This document shows, piece by piece, positions 18,026-27,094 of a stretch of DNA of 61,682 nt. Source of the stretch: Nitrospira sp. (GTDB lineage Bacteria > Nitrospirota > Nitrospiria > Nitrospirales > Nitrospiraceae); NCBI GenBank assembly GCA_018242765.1, contig JAFEBH010000024.1, positions 1 through 61,682 of the forward strand. Reading direction: 5' to 3'. How positions within the stretch are numbered: the first letter of the stretch is position 1; every line of letters starts with the position of its first letter. The notes beneath the pieces are model-generated. The model was given only the letters and a program-made list of their open reading frames with translations, was not told the origin of the DNA and searched no databases. The translations under genes were made by a program, and so were the position numbers.

Positions 18026-19096
18026 TTACCGCATGCCCACTTGCTCGATGAGTCGCAGGGTGGGTGCCCGGAGTTCAGCAAGCTTGGCCAATGGCACCAT
18101 GGCCGCCCGGAAGTTCTTTCGCTCGATGAGAGCCGGGTCAGCTTGAACCTCGGGATGGAGTGGATATTCTTTGTCGAGGTCGGCGAACAGCTTTTGACCT
18201 GTCTGCGCCACGAGGAATTCGACGAGCAGCTTGGCCTGTTCCATGCGAGGCGTGTGCTTGAGGATACCGATGCCGGCCACGTTCATAATGGCTCCCATCC
18301 CGCCTTCCTGTTGATCAGGCATCAACACGGCTACCGGCGCGGCCGGTTGTGTGGCGAGGTGCCGGTAGACATAGTAATGATTGACGATACCCAGCGCGAC
18401 CTGACCTTTCGCGACCGCATCGACGATCTGGGAACTGTTCTGGTAGACGTGTGTCCCGGCGTTGTCGCGAAGTCCCTCCAAGAATTTCTTGGTGCGATCA
18501 TCACCGATGCTCGCACGGATTACGGAGACCCCTGCGTGCAGATATTCGCTCCCAGCGTTCGGAATGGCGAGTTGTCCCTTCCATGCAGAATCGGCCAAGT
18601 CCAGCAGCGACTTGATTCGGTCCGGTTTTACCATAGTGGTGTTGTAGGCGATGATCCAAAATCGTCCTGACAAGCCGATCCAGCTGTTATCCGTTGCGCG
18701 AAATTGAGGAGGAATCGCCCTTTCGACTTCGCGCATGCTCAGTGGTCGGAACAGTCCAGCCGTGCGGGCAATTTCCAAACTTCCGGCGTCGTTCGTGATG
18801 AACACATCAGCAGGACTTCGGGTGCCCTCCGCTTTCATCCGGTTCACCAGTTCGGTCGTCCCGGAGGACAACAATGCGATGCGGATGCCGGTCTTTGCGG
18901 TGAACTGGTCCAGAACCGGCTTGATCAACCGTTCTGCCCGGCCGGAGTAGACGGTCAACTGGTCGGCGGCGGTTGCGACGCTCGGAATAATAATTATGGA
19001 GAGGCACAGGGCGGCACAGGCCGCTGCTCTGCCGATGTGCGGACAGCGCTTGGCAAACAGAGCGGTACGAGGAGCCCGGTGAAGGAAACTCGTCAC
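18026..19096 (-). CDS. fbpA: Periplasmic ferric iron-binding protein
   Basis: 356 residues with a signal peptide (about 1-43, ending VATAA). The mature start DQLTVYSGRAERLIKPVLDQF is typical of FbpA/FutA proteins, and a tyrosine pair in IVNHYYVYRHL matches the iron-ligating tyrosines of the family. It carries Fe(III) to the FbpB-FbpC importer. First gene of the iron unit, with a palindromic site 41 bases upstream and fur beyond it. Confidence 0.87.
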   Translation of the reverse strand: MTSFLHRAPRTALFAKRCPHIGRAAACAALCLSIIIIPSVATAADQLTVYSGRAERLIKPVLDQFTAKTGIRIALLSSGTTELVNRMKAEGTRSPADVFITNDAGSLEIARTAGLFRPLSMREVERAIPPQFRATDNSWIGLSGRFWIIAYNTTMVKPDRIKSLLDLADSAWKGQLAIPNAGSEYLHAGVSVIRASIGDDRTKKFLEGLRDNAGTHVYQNSSQIVDAVAKGQVALGIVNHYYVYRHLATQPAAPVAVLMPDQQEGGMGAIMNVAGIGILKHTPRMEQAKLLVEFLVAQTGQKLFADLDKEYPLHPEVQADPALIERKNFRAAMVPLAKLAELRAPTLRLIEQVGMR

Positions 19097-19136
19097 AATA
19101 AGACCTTTGTACGAACAAGAGCGGACAAATTTGAAA

Positions 19137-19153
19137 TTGATAAGCTATATCAA
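19137..19153. promoter_or_regulatory. Palindrome upstream of fbpA, possible Fur operator
   Basis: A perfect 6-5-6 inverted repeat (TTGATA, AGCTA, TATCAA) lies 41 bp before the fbpA start, in the short gap to the fur stop codon. Its A/T-rich GATA-type arms resemble Fur boxes, although it is shorter than the 19-bp consensus. The neighbouring fur and iron genes make Fur the natural candidate. Confidence 0.5.
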
Positions 19154-19181
19154 AAAGAATAGCAGAATCAATGGATGGGGG

Positions 19182-19613
19182 TCAATGACGGCAGCGGGAA
19201 CAGAGTCCATAGAGTTCAAGTCGGTGGGTGCTGATCGTAAAGCCGTTTCTGGTCGCGACTTCCTCTTGGAGACGCTCGATATCGCAGTTTTCAAATTCCA
19301 CGATCTTGCCGCAACCTGTGCAGATGAGATGATCGTGATGGCCCTTATGGGACACGTTGTCATACTGAGTCTGCGTCCCAAAGTGTCGTGCTTGAGCGAG
19401 CCCCGCCTCGCAAAACAGATTTAGGGTCCGGTAAATGGTTGCAAGTCCGAGATGGGGATCTTTGCGGGCCAACTGGTGGTACATCTGCTCGGCCGTGATG
19501 TGCTCTTGCTTCAAAAACGCGTCGAGGATCAACTCACGCTGGCGCGTAAATTTGAGTTGATGTCTCCCGAGATGCTCTTTCAGAACGCTCATTTCCTTGG
19601 CATGTTTGGACAT
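19182..19613 (-). CDS. fur: Ferric uptake regulator
   Basis: 143 residues. N-terminal winged helix (KFTRQRELILDAFLKQEHITAEQMYHQL and LATIYRTLNLFCEAGLA), then the metal-binding HHDHLICTGCGKIVEFEN and the C-terminal CSRC pair that binds structural zinc. A Fe(II)-dependent repressor, or a close relative of the Fur family. The start at 19613 has a GGGAGGGG stretch upstream; the frame extends further but without family similarity. Confidence 0.92.
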   Translation of the reverse strand: MSKHAKEMSVLKEHLGRHQLKFTRQRELILDAFLKQEHITAEQMYHQLARKDPHLGLATIYRTLNLFCEAGLAQARHFGTQTQYDNVSHKGHHDHLICTGCGKIVEFENCDIERLQEEVATRNGFTISTHRLELYGLCSRCRH

Positions 19614-19768
19614 ATCGCAGCCTGCCCCTCCCAGGGGGGGAATTAAAGACGAAATGAAGCAGTGGGTCAAGAGCTTCTTGTGGACCCTCACGAGGCAATG
19701 GGGTTTCCTTTGACGGGCGCCTCCATGACTGTCTATAGTGGGAGCCTCGATCTTAGTGCAAGGAACGT

Positions 19769-20365
19769 GTGAGAACACCCAGCTACATTCTTGTGGATCG
19801 TGCCCTGTTGCTCTACATTGTGCAACTAGCCGAACCCCATGGGCTGCTGAGCGATGTCAAGCTGCAGCAGCTCTGTTTCCTGTGCGAGCTCCAAACCTTC
19901 GCCAAAGGGTTCAAGGCGCTCCATTTTGAATTCTTCCGGTTTGCGTACGGAGCCTTCAGTAAAGAGCTGGATAATGACGTGACGTCGCTCCGTCGGAAAG
20001 GTCGGATTGAAAACTTCACCGTTTCAGATCAGGCCAAGGAAGAGGCGATCCCGTTGCTGCTCGCAGCTGTTGAAGGGGTGGAAGCCAACGAGCGGGTGAA
20101 AGAGATCATCGAGGCCGTCGTGGCGACCTATGCGCCACAAGACAGTGGGACGATCACGAACTCGGTCGAGGCGGTGCAGTTGACGACGCCCCAGGATCCT
20201 GAACTCAAAATTCCGATTCGAGATATCGTGTTCCACACCACATTGCTTGTGCCGCATCGGATTGAGGTGCAGGCTGAATTCACCATCCCTCCCGCTATCG
20301 CGGGAAAGCTCAATGCGGCGATGGGATATGAGTCCCGACCGGCGTGGGACACTCAGAGTTGGTAG
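19769..20365 (+). CDS. Panacea/SocA-like (DUF4065) domain protein
   Basis: 198 residues from a GTG start. The N-terminal 100 residues (VDRALLLYIVQLAEPHGLLSDVKLQQLCFLCEL, then FEFFRFAYGAFSKELDNDV) look like the Panacea domain, found in antitoxins and protease-adaptor proteins such as SocA. The C-terminal half is unrecognised. No toxin candidate lies next to it. The last 13 bases overlap the 3' end of the convergent carboxypeptidase gene. Confidence 0.6.
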   Translation: MRTPSYILVDRALLLYIVQLAEPHGLLSDVKLQQLCFLCELQTFAKGFKALHFEFFRFAYGAFSKELDNDVTSLRRKGRIENFTVSDQAKEEAIPLLLAAVEGVEANERVKEIIEAVVATYAPQDSGTITNSVEAVQLTTPQDPELKIPIRDIVFHTTLLVPHRIEVQAEFTIPPAIAGKLNAAMGYESRPAWDTQSW

Positions 20366-21885
20366 AGATCGCCGTATTTTTGTTCCGCATAGTTGAGGAA
20401 GGGCTCGGGGCGGAGTGAGGAGCCCGTAATCCGTTCGGCCAGGTGGGCTGGCGTGAACATGCGGCCCCAGCGGTGGATCTTCTGCTCCAACCATCGGCGC
20501 AGGGGGAGCAATTGCCCTGTAGCGATGGTGTCCTCCAATTGTGGGATCTCCAATTTGGCCTGTTCGAAGAATTGGATAGAATACAGGTTGCCTAAGGTAT
20601 AGGTCGGGAAATACCCGAAGGCACCGAACGACCAGTGGACGTCCTGCAATACGCCTTCGGCATCGGAGAGTGGTCTGATGCCGAGGTATTCTTCCATCTT
20701 GTTATTCCAGAGCAGAGGCAATTCGTCCGGCTGAATCGTGCCTTCCACCAGCCCTTGCTCAATCTCAAACCGCAACATGATGTGGAGATTGTAGGTCAGT
20801 TCGTCGGCTTCCACGCGAATCAGCGAGGGCTGCACACGATTGATTGCGGCATAGAATTGTTCGACGGCCATGCCGTGCAGTTGGTCCGGAAAGGTCTGCT
20901 GTAAAATCGGAAAAAAGAAGCGCCAGAACGGCCGAGAGCGCCCGACGCAGTTCTCCCAGAGACGGGATTGGCTCTCATGGATCCCCAGGGAAACCGAGTC
21001 GCCCAGCGGCGTGCCGAAATAGCGCTCATCCAGACCCTGGTCGTACAGCCCGTGTCCGCCTTCATGGATACAGCTGAACAGGCATGACTGGAGTTCCCGT
21101 TCATGCACGCGAGTTGTTACACGTACGTCGGTCGGATGAAACGAGGTCGTAAAGGGATGAGCTGAGAGATCCAGCCGACCGCGTTGGAAATCATATCCCA
21201 TTGCCGTCAAGACCAATCGTCCGAATTCCACCTGCCGGTCATGGTCATAGGCGTGGTGCAGAACGCGGTCGTCAATCTGAACCCGACTCTGGGTAATCTT
21301 TTTCAGCAACGGCACCAGGCGAGCCTTCAGCAGGGCAAACATCGGTTGGAGGGTCGCAATAGTTGCTCCTGGCTCATACACATCGAGCAATGCGTTGTAG
21401 GGTGAACCCTGATAGCCAAGGTACTCCGCTTCTTCTCGTTTAAGCTGGAGCACTGTTTGAAGATTCGGAAGGAACATCGAAAACTTGTCGCGCTGTTTGG
21501 CCTCTGCCCAGACCTGTTGGGCGAGGGAACATTCCCGACTGAGCTTCATCACAAAGTCCGATGGGAGCTTCTGGGCGCGGTTGAAGTCTCGCCACACCTC
21601 TCGTAACAGCGATCGTGACGGTTCATCCCATGTGTCGCCTGGTTGTTCGGCTGCCTGGCCAGTTGCCGGATCTACCCACTGAGACAAGAGTGACCGTACC
21701 TCGGATGACACCAATTTCTGATGCGCGATGCCTTGAAGCACTGCGATCTGTTCGGCCCGTGCTTCCCCTCCGCCGGTCGGCATGTAGGTTTCCTGATCCC
21801 AGGACAACACCGAGGCGGCGCTGTTGATCCGTTGAATTTCCAAGAGTCTTGTCGTGAGCGGTTCCAACGTCGTGAGGGTTTTCAA
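20353..21885 (-). CDS. Thermostable-type carboxypeptidase (Taq family, M32)
   Basis: 510 residues, the usual length of M32 metallocarboxypeptidases, which release C-terminal amino acids in the cytoplasm. The zinc motif HEGGH is at 274-278, preceded by HPTDVRVTTR and followed by HESQSRLWEN and a late RVEADELTYNLHIMLRFEIE block, all family hallmarks. Translation starts at TTG, 5 bases after GGAGGACGAT; no ATG fits the ribosome site. Confidence 0.92.
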   Translation of the reverse strand: MKTLTTLEPLTTRLLEIQRINSAASVLSWDQETYMPTGGGEARAEQIAVLQGIAHQKLVSSEVRSLLSQWVDPATGQAAEQPGDTWDEPSRSLLREVWRDFNRAQKLPSDFVMKLSRECSLAQQVWAEAKQRDKFSMFLPNLQTVLQLKREEAEYLGYQGSPYNALLDVYEPGATIATLQPMFALLKARLVPLLKKITQSRVQIDDRVLHHAYDHDRQVEFGRLVLTAMGYDFQRGRLDLSAHPFTTSFHPTDVRVTTRVHERELQSCLFSCIHEGGHGLYDQGLDERYFGTPLGDSVSLGIHESQSRLWENCVGRSRPFWRFFFPILQQTFPDQLHGMAVEQFYAAINRVQPSLIRVEADELTYNLHIMLRFEIEQGLVEGTIQPDELPLLWNNKMEEYLGIRPLSDAEGVLQDVHWSFGAFGYFPTYTLGNLYSIQFFEQAKLEIPQLEDTIATGQLLPLRRWLEQKIHRWGRMFTPAHLAERITGSSLRPEPFLNYAEQKYGDLYQL

Positions 21886-21989
21886 ATCGTCCTCCTATTG
21901 CCTATGCTAAGATTCGTGTTCGCAATTCCGTAGACGGGCGCAGTGTACGCAAGGGCCGATGTGTTTTCAAATAGCGGAGAGAAATTCCA

Positions 21990-22634
21990 ATGGAAAGATT
22001 AGTTCCGTCCGAGATCGAAGCCTACGCCGAAGCCCATTCCATGCCGGAGTCCGCCATCTGTCGCGCCTTGCGCGAAGAGACTCAGCGGACGATGGAATAT
22101 CCCCAGATGTTGGTCGGCCCGTTGGAAGGGGCGTTTCTGAAAATGATGACTAAGCTGGTCGGCGCCACACGCGTGCTCGAAATTGGGATGTTCACCGGTT
22201 ACAGTGCCCTCTGCTTTGCCGAAGCCTTGCCGGAACATGGAACGGTGATCACCTGTGAGATTAACGAAAAGTCAGTGGCAGTGGCTCGACGCTATTTCGC
22301 GCAGGCTCCATTCGGGAGCAAGATCAGTATAAGCATTGGACCGGCGCTGGATACCATGCGAATGCTCACAGGTCCGTTCGATCTCATCTTCATCGACGCG
22401 GACAAGATGAATTACCTCAATTACTACCGACGTTCGCTCGACTTGCTGGCTTCGAACGGAGTGATCCTAATTGATAACGTGCTCTGGAGCGGCGAGGTTT
22501 TGAAGCAGCCGCCGCCTGATGAATCTACGGCTGCCATTCAGGAGTTAAACCGCACCGTTGCCGCTGATCCTCGCGTGAGCGCCGTGTTGGTGACGGTCCG
22601 GGATGGAGTTTTGGTGATAAAGAGAACGGGCTAG
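21990..22634 (+). CDS. Class I SAM O-methyltransferase
   Basis: 214 residues of the caffeoyl-CoA/catechol O-methyltransferase family. Motif I VLEIGMFTGYSALCFAEALP binds SAM; FDLIFIDADKMNYLNYY carries the metal-binding Asp; GVILIDNVLWSGEV is the second metal segment. Substrate cannot be told from sequence. Preceded by AGCGGAGAG and 104 bases from the divergent carboxypeptidase gene. Confidence 0.9.
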   Translation: MERLVPSEIEAYAEAHSMPESAICRALREETQRTMEYPQMLVGPLEGAFLKMMTKLVGATRVLEIGMFTGYSALCFAEALPEHGTVITCEINEKSVAVARRYFAQAPFGSKISISIGPALDTMRMLTGPFDLIFIDADKMNYLNYYRRSLDLLASNGVILIDNVLWSGEVLKQPPPDESTAAIQELNRTVAADPRVSAVLVTVRDGVLVIKRTG

Positions 22635-22681
22635 TAAGGTGATCGACTGGTCCCGCTTAGAAGGTAGAAGCTGAGATTACT

Positions 22682-23269
22682 ATGGTTTTGATTCAGACAG
22701 ATGATCAGCAGCTACGGCATGTGCTTCTCTTCAGCGGCCACATGATCGATGCGCCGACGAGGCCGACTCCTCGATTCCCTGCGGCCAAGGAACCGATTGC
22801 GGCGCGGAAGATTGCAGAGGCCTTAGCTCGACTCGGCGCTGGTCCTGAGGATCTGGCTTTTACACAAGGCGCCTGCGGTGGCGATCTGTTGTTCACCGAG
22901 GCCTGTCAGCAGCGAGGGGTGAAGGTGCAATGGCTGCAGCCCTTCGAGGAACCTGAATTCATCCAACGGTCTGTCGTGTGCCACAGCGAGGCGTGGCGGG
23001 TCCGATATCTGGCGGCCAAAGCCAAACTGACGACTGAGATTCGTTCCGCTCCACGAGATCTAGGCCCATTGCCTACAGGTGGCGATCCCTATGAACGGTG
23101 CAACCTGTGGCTTCTCTCGACGGCCATGTCATATGGTGTCAGAAAAGTTCATTTCATCTGTCTCTGGGACGGTGGGGGAGGTGACGGTCCTGGTGGGACT
23201 GCGCATATGTATCAAGAAGTGAACAGGCAGACCGGCCAGGTTATCTGGATTGACAGCCGTACCCTGTAA
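22682..23269 (+). CDS. SLOG-like putative nucleotide-sensing protein
   Basis: 195 residues. FSGHMIDAPTRP, TQGACGGDLLFTEACQQRGVKVQWLQPF and ICLWDGGGGDGPGGTAHM resemble the Rossmann-like SLOG domain found in TPR/TRAFs-type signalling proteins, where it is thought to bind nucleotides. Here the domain stands alone, while the TPR-like part usually linked to it sits at the N-terminus of the patatin protein two genes on. First gene of the putative conflict island; 48 bases after the O-methyltransferase gene, so some co-transcription is possible. The family call is from memory of similar proteins. Confidence 0.6.
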   Translation: MVLIQTDDQQLRHVLLFSGHMIDAPTRPTPRFPAAKEPIAARKIAEALARLGAGPEDLAFTQGACGGDLLFTEACQQRGVKVQWLQPFEEPEFIQRSVVCHSEAWRVRYLAAKAKLTTEIRSAPRDLGPLPTGGDPYERCNLWLLSTAMSYGVRKVHFICLWDGGGGDGPGGTAHMYQEVNRQTGQVIWIDSRTL

Positions 23270-23297
23270 TCGAAACTGACGGAGCTGAATCCATTTC

Positions 23298-23313
23298 GAT
23301 ACAGGGGTGTATC
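23298..23313 (+). terminator. Weak hairpin after the SLOG-like gene
   Basis: GATACA and TGTATC form a 6-bp stem around GGGG, followed by CTTTTAG, 29 bases after the stop codon. The stem is weak, so termination would be partial. Nothing else recognizable lies in the 279 bases before the caspase gene. Confidence 0.4.
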
Positions 23314-23548
23314 CTTTTAGATTCTCTATCCTGATCTATCCACACTAGCATTGAGCGAGATGTGTTCCCGTGAGCCTTCCGGGAAGCCTGGGAATGCTGT
23401 ATTCTCCCTTCCTGTAGTAGAGCCTAAGTGTGACATCGTGCTCGTCCTCCTCCAGCTTACGGAGTGGCAAGTCGCTTGCTTCGTGTTCTAGAGGGGATGG
23501 AATCTCAACAGTGTGCAGTGTCGAATATGACCACAGAAAGGAGATGCT

Positions 23549-24385
23549 ATGGCGAAACGAGCGGTGCTCATCGGGATCAACAAATATCAAATTCCCGGGT
23601 CAGATCTGAACGGATGTGTCAATGACGTGAAGAATCTGAGCGGGGCACTGAAAACCTATTGTGGATTTGCGGACAAGGACATCACGACCCTCATCGACCT
23701 CAAGGCGACGAAGAAGGCGATGCAAACAGCGATTGAGAAATTGATCAAGGGTGGGAAAAAGGGCGACACCTTGCTGCTCCACTATTCGGGACATGGCTCG
23801 AATGTGCCGGATGACAATGGGGATGAAGCGGATCACCGTGATGAGATTCTGTGCCCAACCGACCTCGATTGGAAGGATACCCTGCGCGACGACTGGTTGC
23901 GAAAGACCTTCGATAAGCTGCGAGTCGGTGTGAGTCTCACCGTGATTATGGACTGTTGCCATTCTGGGACCAATACGCGCGCCATTCTTCCGCCGGATGC
24001 GCCGGTCCGAGAACGGTTTCTCCCATGCCCACTGGATCTGATGGCGACTGAATCCGGTCGGAAGCTGCGCGGAACGCTTCGTGGTCAGCTGGGCAAGGCG
24101 CCACGCGGACGGAAGCGAAAGAGCGATATCGTCCACGCCGACATTCAAGAGATGTTGATCACGGGCTGTCGCGATACACAGACTTCTGCTGATGCCCATA
24201 TCGGCGGTACGTATAACGGTGCGCTCACCTATTATCTGGTCGAGTCGATCAAAGAGGCGCGTGGTCAGCTGACCTACCGTGAACTGCACCAGCGGACCAT
24301 CGCCAAATTGAAGCAGAATGATTACGACCAAGTACCCCAGCTCGAAGGGAAGCGCGCGTCGTTCGATAAGCAGTTTCTCAGCTAG
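23549..24385 (+). CDS. Caspase-family protease (peptidase C14)
   Basis: 278 residues with a complete p20-like domain from the first residues (MAKRAVLIGINKY). Catalytic His82 lies in HYSGHGS and Cys137 in MDCCHSG, both intact, as is the acidic DEADHRDEILCPTD loop that binds the specificity residue in metacaspases. A basic stretch (GRKRKS, about 190-196) precedes the C-terminal half (ITGCRDTQTSADAHIGGTYNGALTYYL). There is no signal peptide, prodomain or partner domain, so it should be a cytoplasmic executioner needing activation in trans. AAAGGAGATGCT precedes the ATG. Confidence 0.92.
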   Translation: MAKRAVLIGINKYQIPGSDLNGCVNDVKNLSGALKTYCGFADKDITTLIDLKATKKAMQTAIEKLIKGGKKGDTLLLHYSGHGSNVPDDNGDEADHRDEILCPTDLDWKDTLRDDWLRKTFDKLRVGVSLTVIMDCCHSGTNTRAILPPDAPVRERFLPCPLDLMATESGRKLRGTLRGQLGKAPRGRKRKSDIVHADIQEMLITGCRDTQTSADAHIGGTYNGALTYYLVESIKEARGQLTYRELHQRTIAKLKQNDYDQVPQLEGKRASFDKQFLS

Positions 24386-24726
24386 GAAGGCTAAGGGCCC
24401 CAGCGGCTTGAACGCATTGTCGGGAATAGCACCCGTGTTTTAGGGAAGTTGCTCTCCACGGGAGAGGGCGAGATCTGCAGGCGTGATACAGGAGATTTCG
24501 GTCAACAATTCCCGTGCTGCTTCCTGTAATGAGTATCAGACATTCGATCAGGAGGCGGAGCGGACACTGGCAGAGCATATTCAGACATCGGGTTTTTGGT
24601 GCTTGATGGCCGACGGGTTCGCGCAAGGCGCATCAGCAAATTATCCTTGTTCTGAACATGGGCGAATAATCGCATTTCCGTGTTCATTGTCCAGTGTATC
24701 GCATAAGCGACAGAGAGGAGGAAGCG
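24386..24726. other. Gap between caspase and patatin genes
   Basis: 341 bases with no convincing gene, hairpin or repeat. Open frames on either strand here lack domain similarity and ribosome sites. It may hold a promoter for the patatin gene; I could not define one. Confidence 0.5.
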
Positions 24727-26979
24727 ATGCCGCAATCTGAAACCCTAGAGCGTGAGATCCGTAAGCGAGAGGCCCATAGCTATCTGAAGGGAAAATATGT
24801 GCGGTTTGAGACTGCGGACAGACTGTGGAAACAGCTCAAAGATGATGATGAGATATCATTGGCCCGTTCTGTCATTGCCAAGCTACGGAGTGATAATAAA
24901 AACCTTTCCGATAAGGTTCCATTCGATAAGGAAAACAAGCTATGCCAGCAACATGCTGAACTGACCAGCAAAGACCCTGAACTGAGTGTTCAGGTGCGTC
25001 ACGACGAGGCGCTAGAGATTCTCGGTCGAAAATTTCCACTAGAGGATGCGTCACTCGATGGTAATGGGGAAGTGTTGGGCATTGCCGGAGGAATTTGCAA
25101 AAGGCGATGGATGGATTTAGGGCAGTATGAGGATTTGCGCCGTGCTACCGACTATTACATGCGAGGAGCGAAAGGGCCAGTGGGTGACGATGGATATGCC
25201 TACATCAACGCAGCCTTCTTGCAAGATCTTCTGGCACATGTCTCTGGGGTCGAGAGCGATACTCGAAGAGAAGCTCGTGCTCTTCGTGAGAAGATTCTCC
25301 AAGAACTCACCCCATTAGATAAGATAGCAGATGACTGTCGTTGGTGGAATGCTGCAACGCGTGCCGAGGCTCTATTTGGCCTCGGACGTTATAAAGATGC
25401 GGCTGAGGCTTTTGCGGCAGTAACGCAACGCCCAGTACCCTGGAAGTTGCAGACGACAGCACAGCAGCTCGCCACGCTAGCCCATCTGCACAATGATCGC
25501 CCACTTAATAATCCGGACATTCATGCGGTGTTCGAGGCACTGCTGCCAGGAGCTGCAACGGTGGCACGTTCGGCGTTAATTGGCAAGGTAGGTCTCGCAC
25601 TCTCAGGCGGTGGATTTCGGGCGTCATTCTATCATCTGGGAGTGCTGGCGCGGCTAGCTGAGCTAGATGTGTTGCGACACATTGATGTCCTTTCTTGCGT
25701 TTCGGGAGGGAGCATCGTCGGAGCCTGTTACTGGTTAATGCTACGCAACCGGTTGTCAGCGCAGGCTCCTCTAGCGCACGCGGACTATATCAAATTGGTT
25801 CAAGATCTGATCGAGCACTTCTCCCAGGCTGTTAATCAAAATCTTCGAGGGAGGGCTCAGCCATCCAAGAGAGAAGTTCTCTGGGGCTTTATTACTGGTG
25901 ATAAAGGCGCGATTGATACTCAAGAAATTGCCGAGGCTCTGGAGCAATACTTTTATAAACCGTTGTGGAATGATGATAAGCCGCTTGATATGCATTATTT
26001 ACCATTCATGCCCAAGGACCATGACCCTGCCCTTACGGGTAGTCAACACTTCCATCCGGGCAAACACAATTGGTTGCGAAGGGATAGGGTGCCGGCTTTA
26101 ATCCTAAATGCAACGACGGTGAATACTGGTCATAACTGGCAGTTCACACCGACTTGGATGGGTGAGTCACCTTGGACGATTCACAAAGCGGCGGATAGTG
26201 TGCCACGCCTTGAAAGGCATTGGTATGTTCCTCATGAGAATTGGGCGATCTCATTGGGGAGGGCGGTCGCGGCTTCTGCCTGTGTTCCTGGAATTTTTGA
26301 GCCACTACGAATCGATGATGCGTATGAGGGATACAAAATCCAGTTAGTTGACGGTGGAGTCTATGACAACCAAGGCACTGCGGCGCTTTTGGCTCATAAC
26401 TGCACGGTGTTACTTGTTAGCGATGCGGCGGGACAGCTTTTGTTGGAGCAGGCACCCAACCCGGGGGTTGCGGGATTAGCCGCGTACGCGTTGCGTGCTC
26501 AAGATACGTTGATGGAGCGGATCCGGGGAGCCAATTATGCAGACTTAGATGCCCGGGTCCGTACGAAGCTGATAAGAGGGTTGCTGTTTCTTCACATGAA
26601 AGATGGATTAGATGCCGATTCCATTCGGTTGAAGTTCTCCCAAGAACCATATGAAACACGGCGGGAGCCTTTATCGCGCTTGGGGGTGCGCAAGGATTTC
26701 CAAAAAGCGGTTGCAGAATTGCGGACGGATCTGGACGTCTTTACCGAGGACGAATCTAATGCCCTCATGGCTTGTGGGTATCGAATGGCTGCCATGGCGT
26801 TTGAATGGGACTTACAACAATTCGTGGAACTCTCCACGACGCCTATTACCGGACAATGGTCCTTCGCCGAGATGCTGAAAGAGGTGGAATCCACGGATGC
26901 CTATACATCTCGGAGACAACAATTGCTCGACGCGTTGCATGAAGGAAGTAAACGAAAAATTAAGTCTCTCTCTCCATAG
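24727..26979 (+). CDS. Patatin-like phospholipase with N-terminal TPR/TRAFs-like region
   Basis: 750 residues; start chosen at 24727 because AGGAGGAAGCG precedes it. Residues about 1-285 contain helical-repeat sequence (KRRWMDLGQYEDLRRATDYYMRG, then ARAEALFGLGRYKDAAEAFAAV) like the TRAFs/DUF4071 TPR region. The patatin domain follows: oxyanion loop GLALSGGGFRASFYHLG, nucleophile Ser326 in CVSGGS, catalytic Asp542 in VDGGVYDNQG. The Ser-Asp dyad is intact, so it should hydrolyse membrane phospholipids. It is larger than plain bacterial patatins because of the N-terminal regulatory part and a C-terminal extension. Confidence 0.85.
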   Translation: MPQSETLEREIRKREAHSYLKGKYVRFETADRLWKQLKDDDEISLARSVIAKLRSDNKNLSDKVPFDKENKLCQQHAELTSKDPELSVQVRHDEALEILGRKFPLEDASLDGNGEVLGIAGGICKRRWMDLGQYEDLRRATDYYMRGAKGPVGDDGYAYINAAFLQDLLAHVSGVESDTRREARALREKILQELTPLDKIADDCRWWNAATRAEALFGLGRYKDAAEAFAAVTQRPVPWKLQTTAQQLATLAHLHNDRPLNNPDIHAVFEALLPGAATVARSALIGKVGLALSGGGFRASFYHLGVLARLAELDVLRHIDVLSCVSGGSIVGACYWLMLRNRLSAQAPLAHADYIKLVQDLIEHFSQAVNQNLRGRAQPSKREVLWGFITGDKGAIDTQEIAEALEQYFYKPLWNDDKPLDMHYLPFMPKDHDPALTGSQHFHPGKHNWLRRDRVPALILNATTVNTGHNWQFTPTWMGESPWTIHKAADSVPRLERHWYVPHENWAISLGRAVAASACVPGIFEPLRIDDAYEGYKIQLVDGGVYDNQGTAALLAHNCTVLLVSDAAGQLLLEQAPNPGVAGLAAYALRAQDTLMERIRGANYADLDARVRTKLIRGLLFLHMKDGLDADSIRLKFSQEPYETRREPLSRLGVRKDFQKAVAELRTDLDVFTEDESNALMACGYRMAAMAFEWDLQQFVELSTTPITGQWSFAEMLKEVESTDAYTSRRQQLLDALHEGSKRKIKSLSP

Positions 26980-27094
26980 GAGAAATGTCACGTCTGTTCT
27001 ATACGTGGGGATCGGCTGCAGTCATGACGAAATCCGAACCATTCGTGGAGCCCTCCGAGTAGGCTTGGACATTTTTTGATGGAGGAATGCACTC

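Noticed and set aside
19769..20365. Toxin-antitoxin pair built on the Panacea-type gene
   Set aside because: No small toxin gene is adjacent on either side; the neighbours are a housekeeping carboxypeptidase and fur.
23345..23590. Minus-strand frame between the SLOG-like and caspase genes
   Set aside because: No domain and it overlaps the caspase start; treated as chance.
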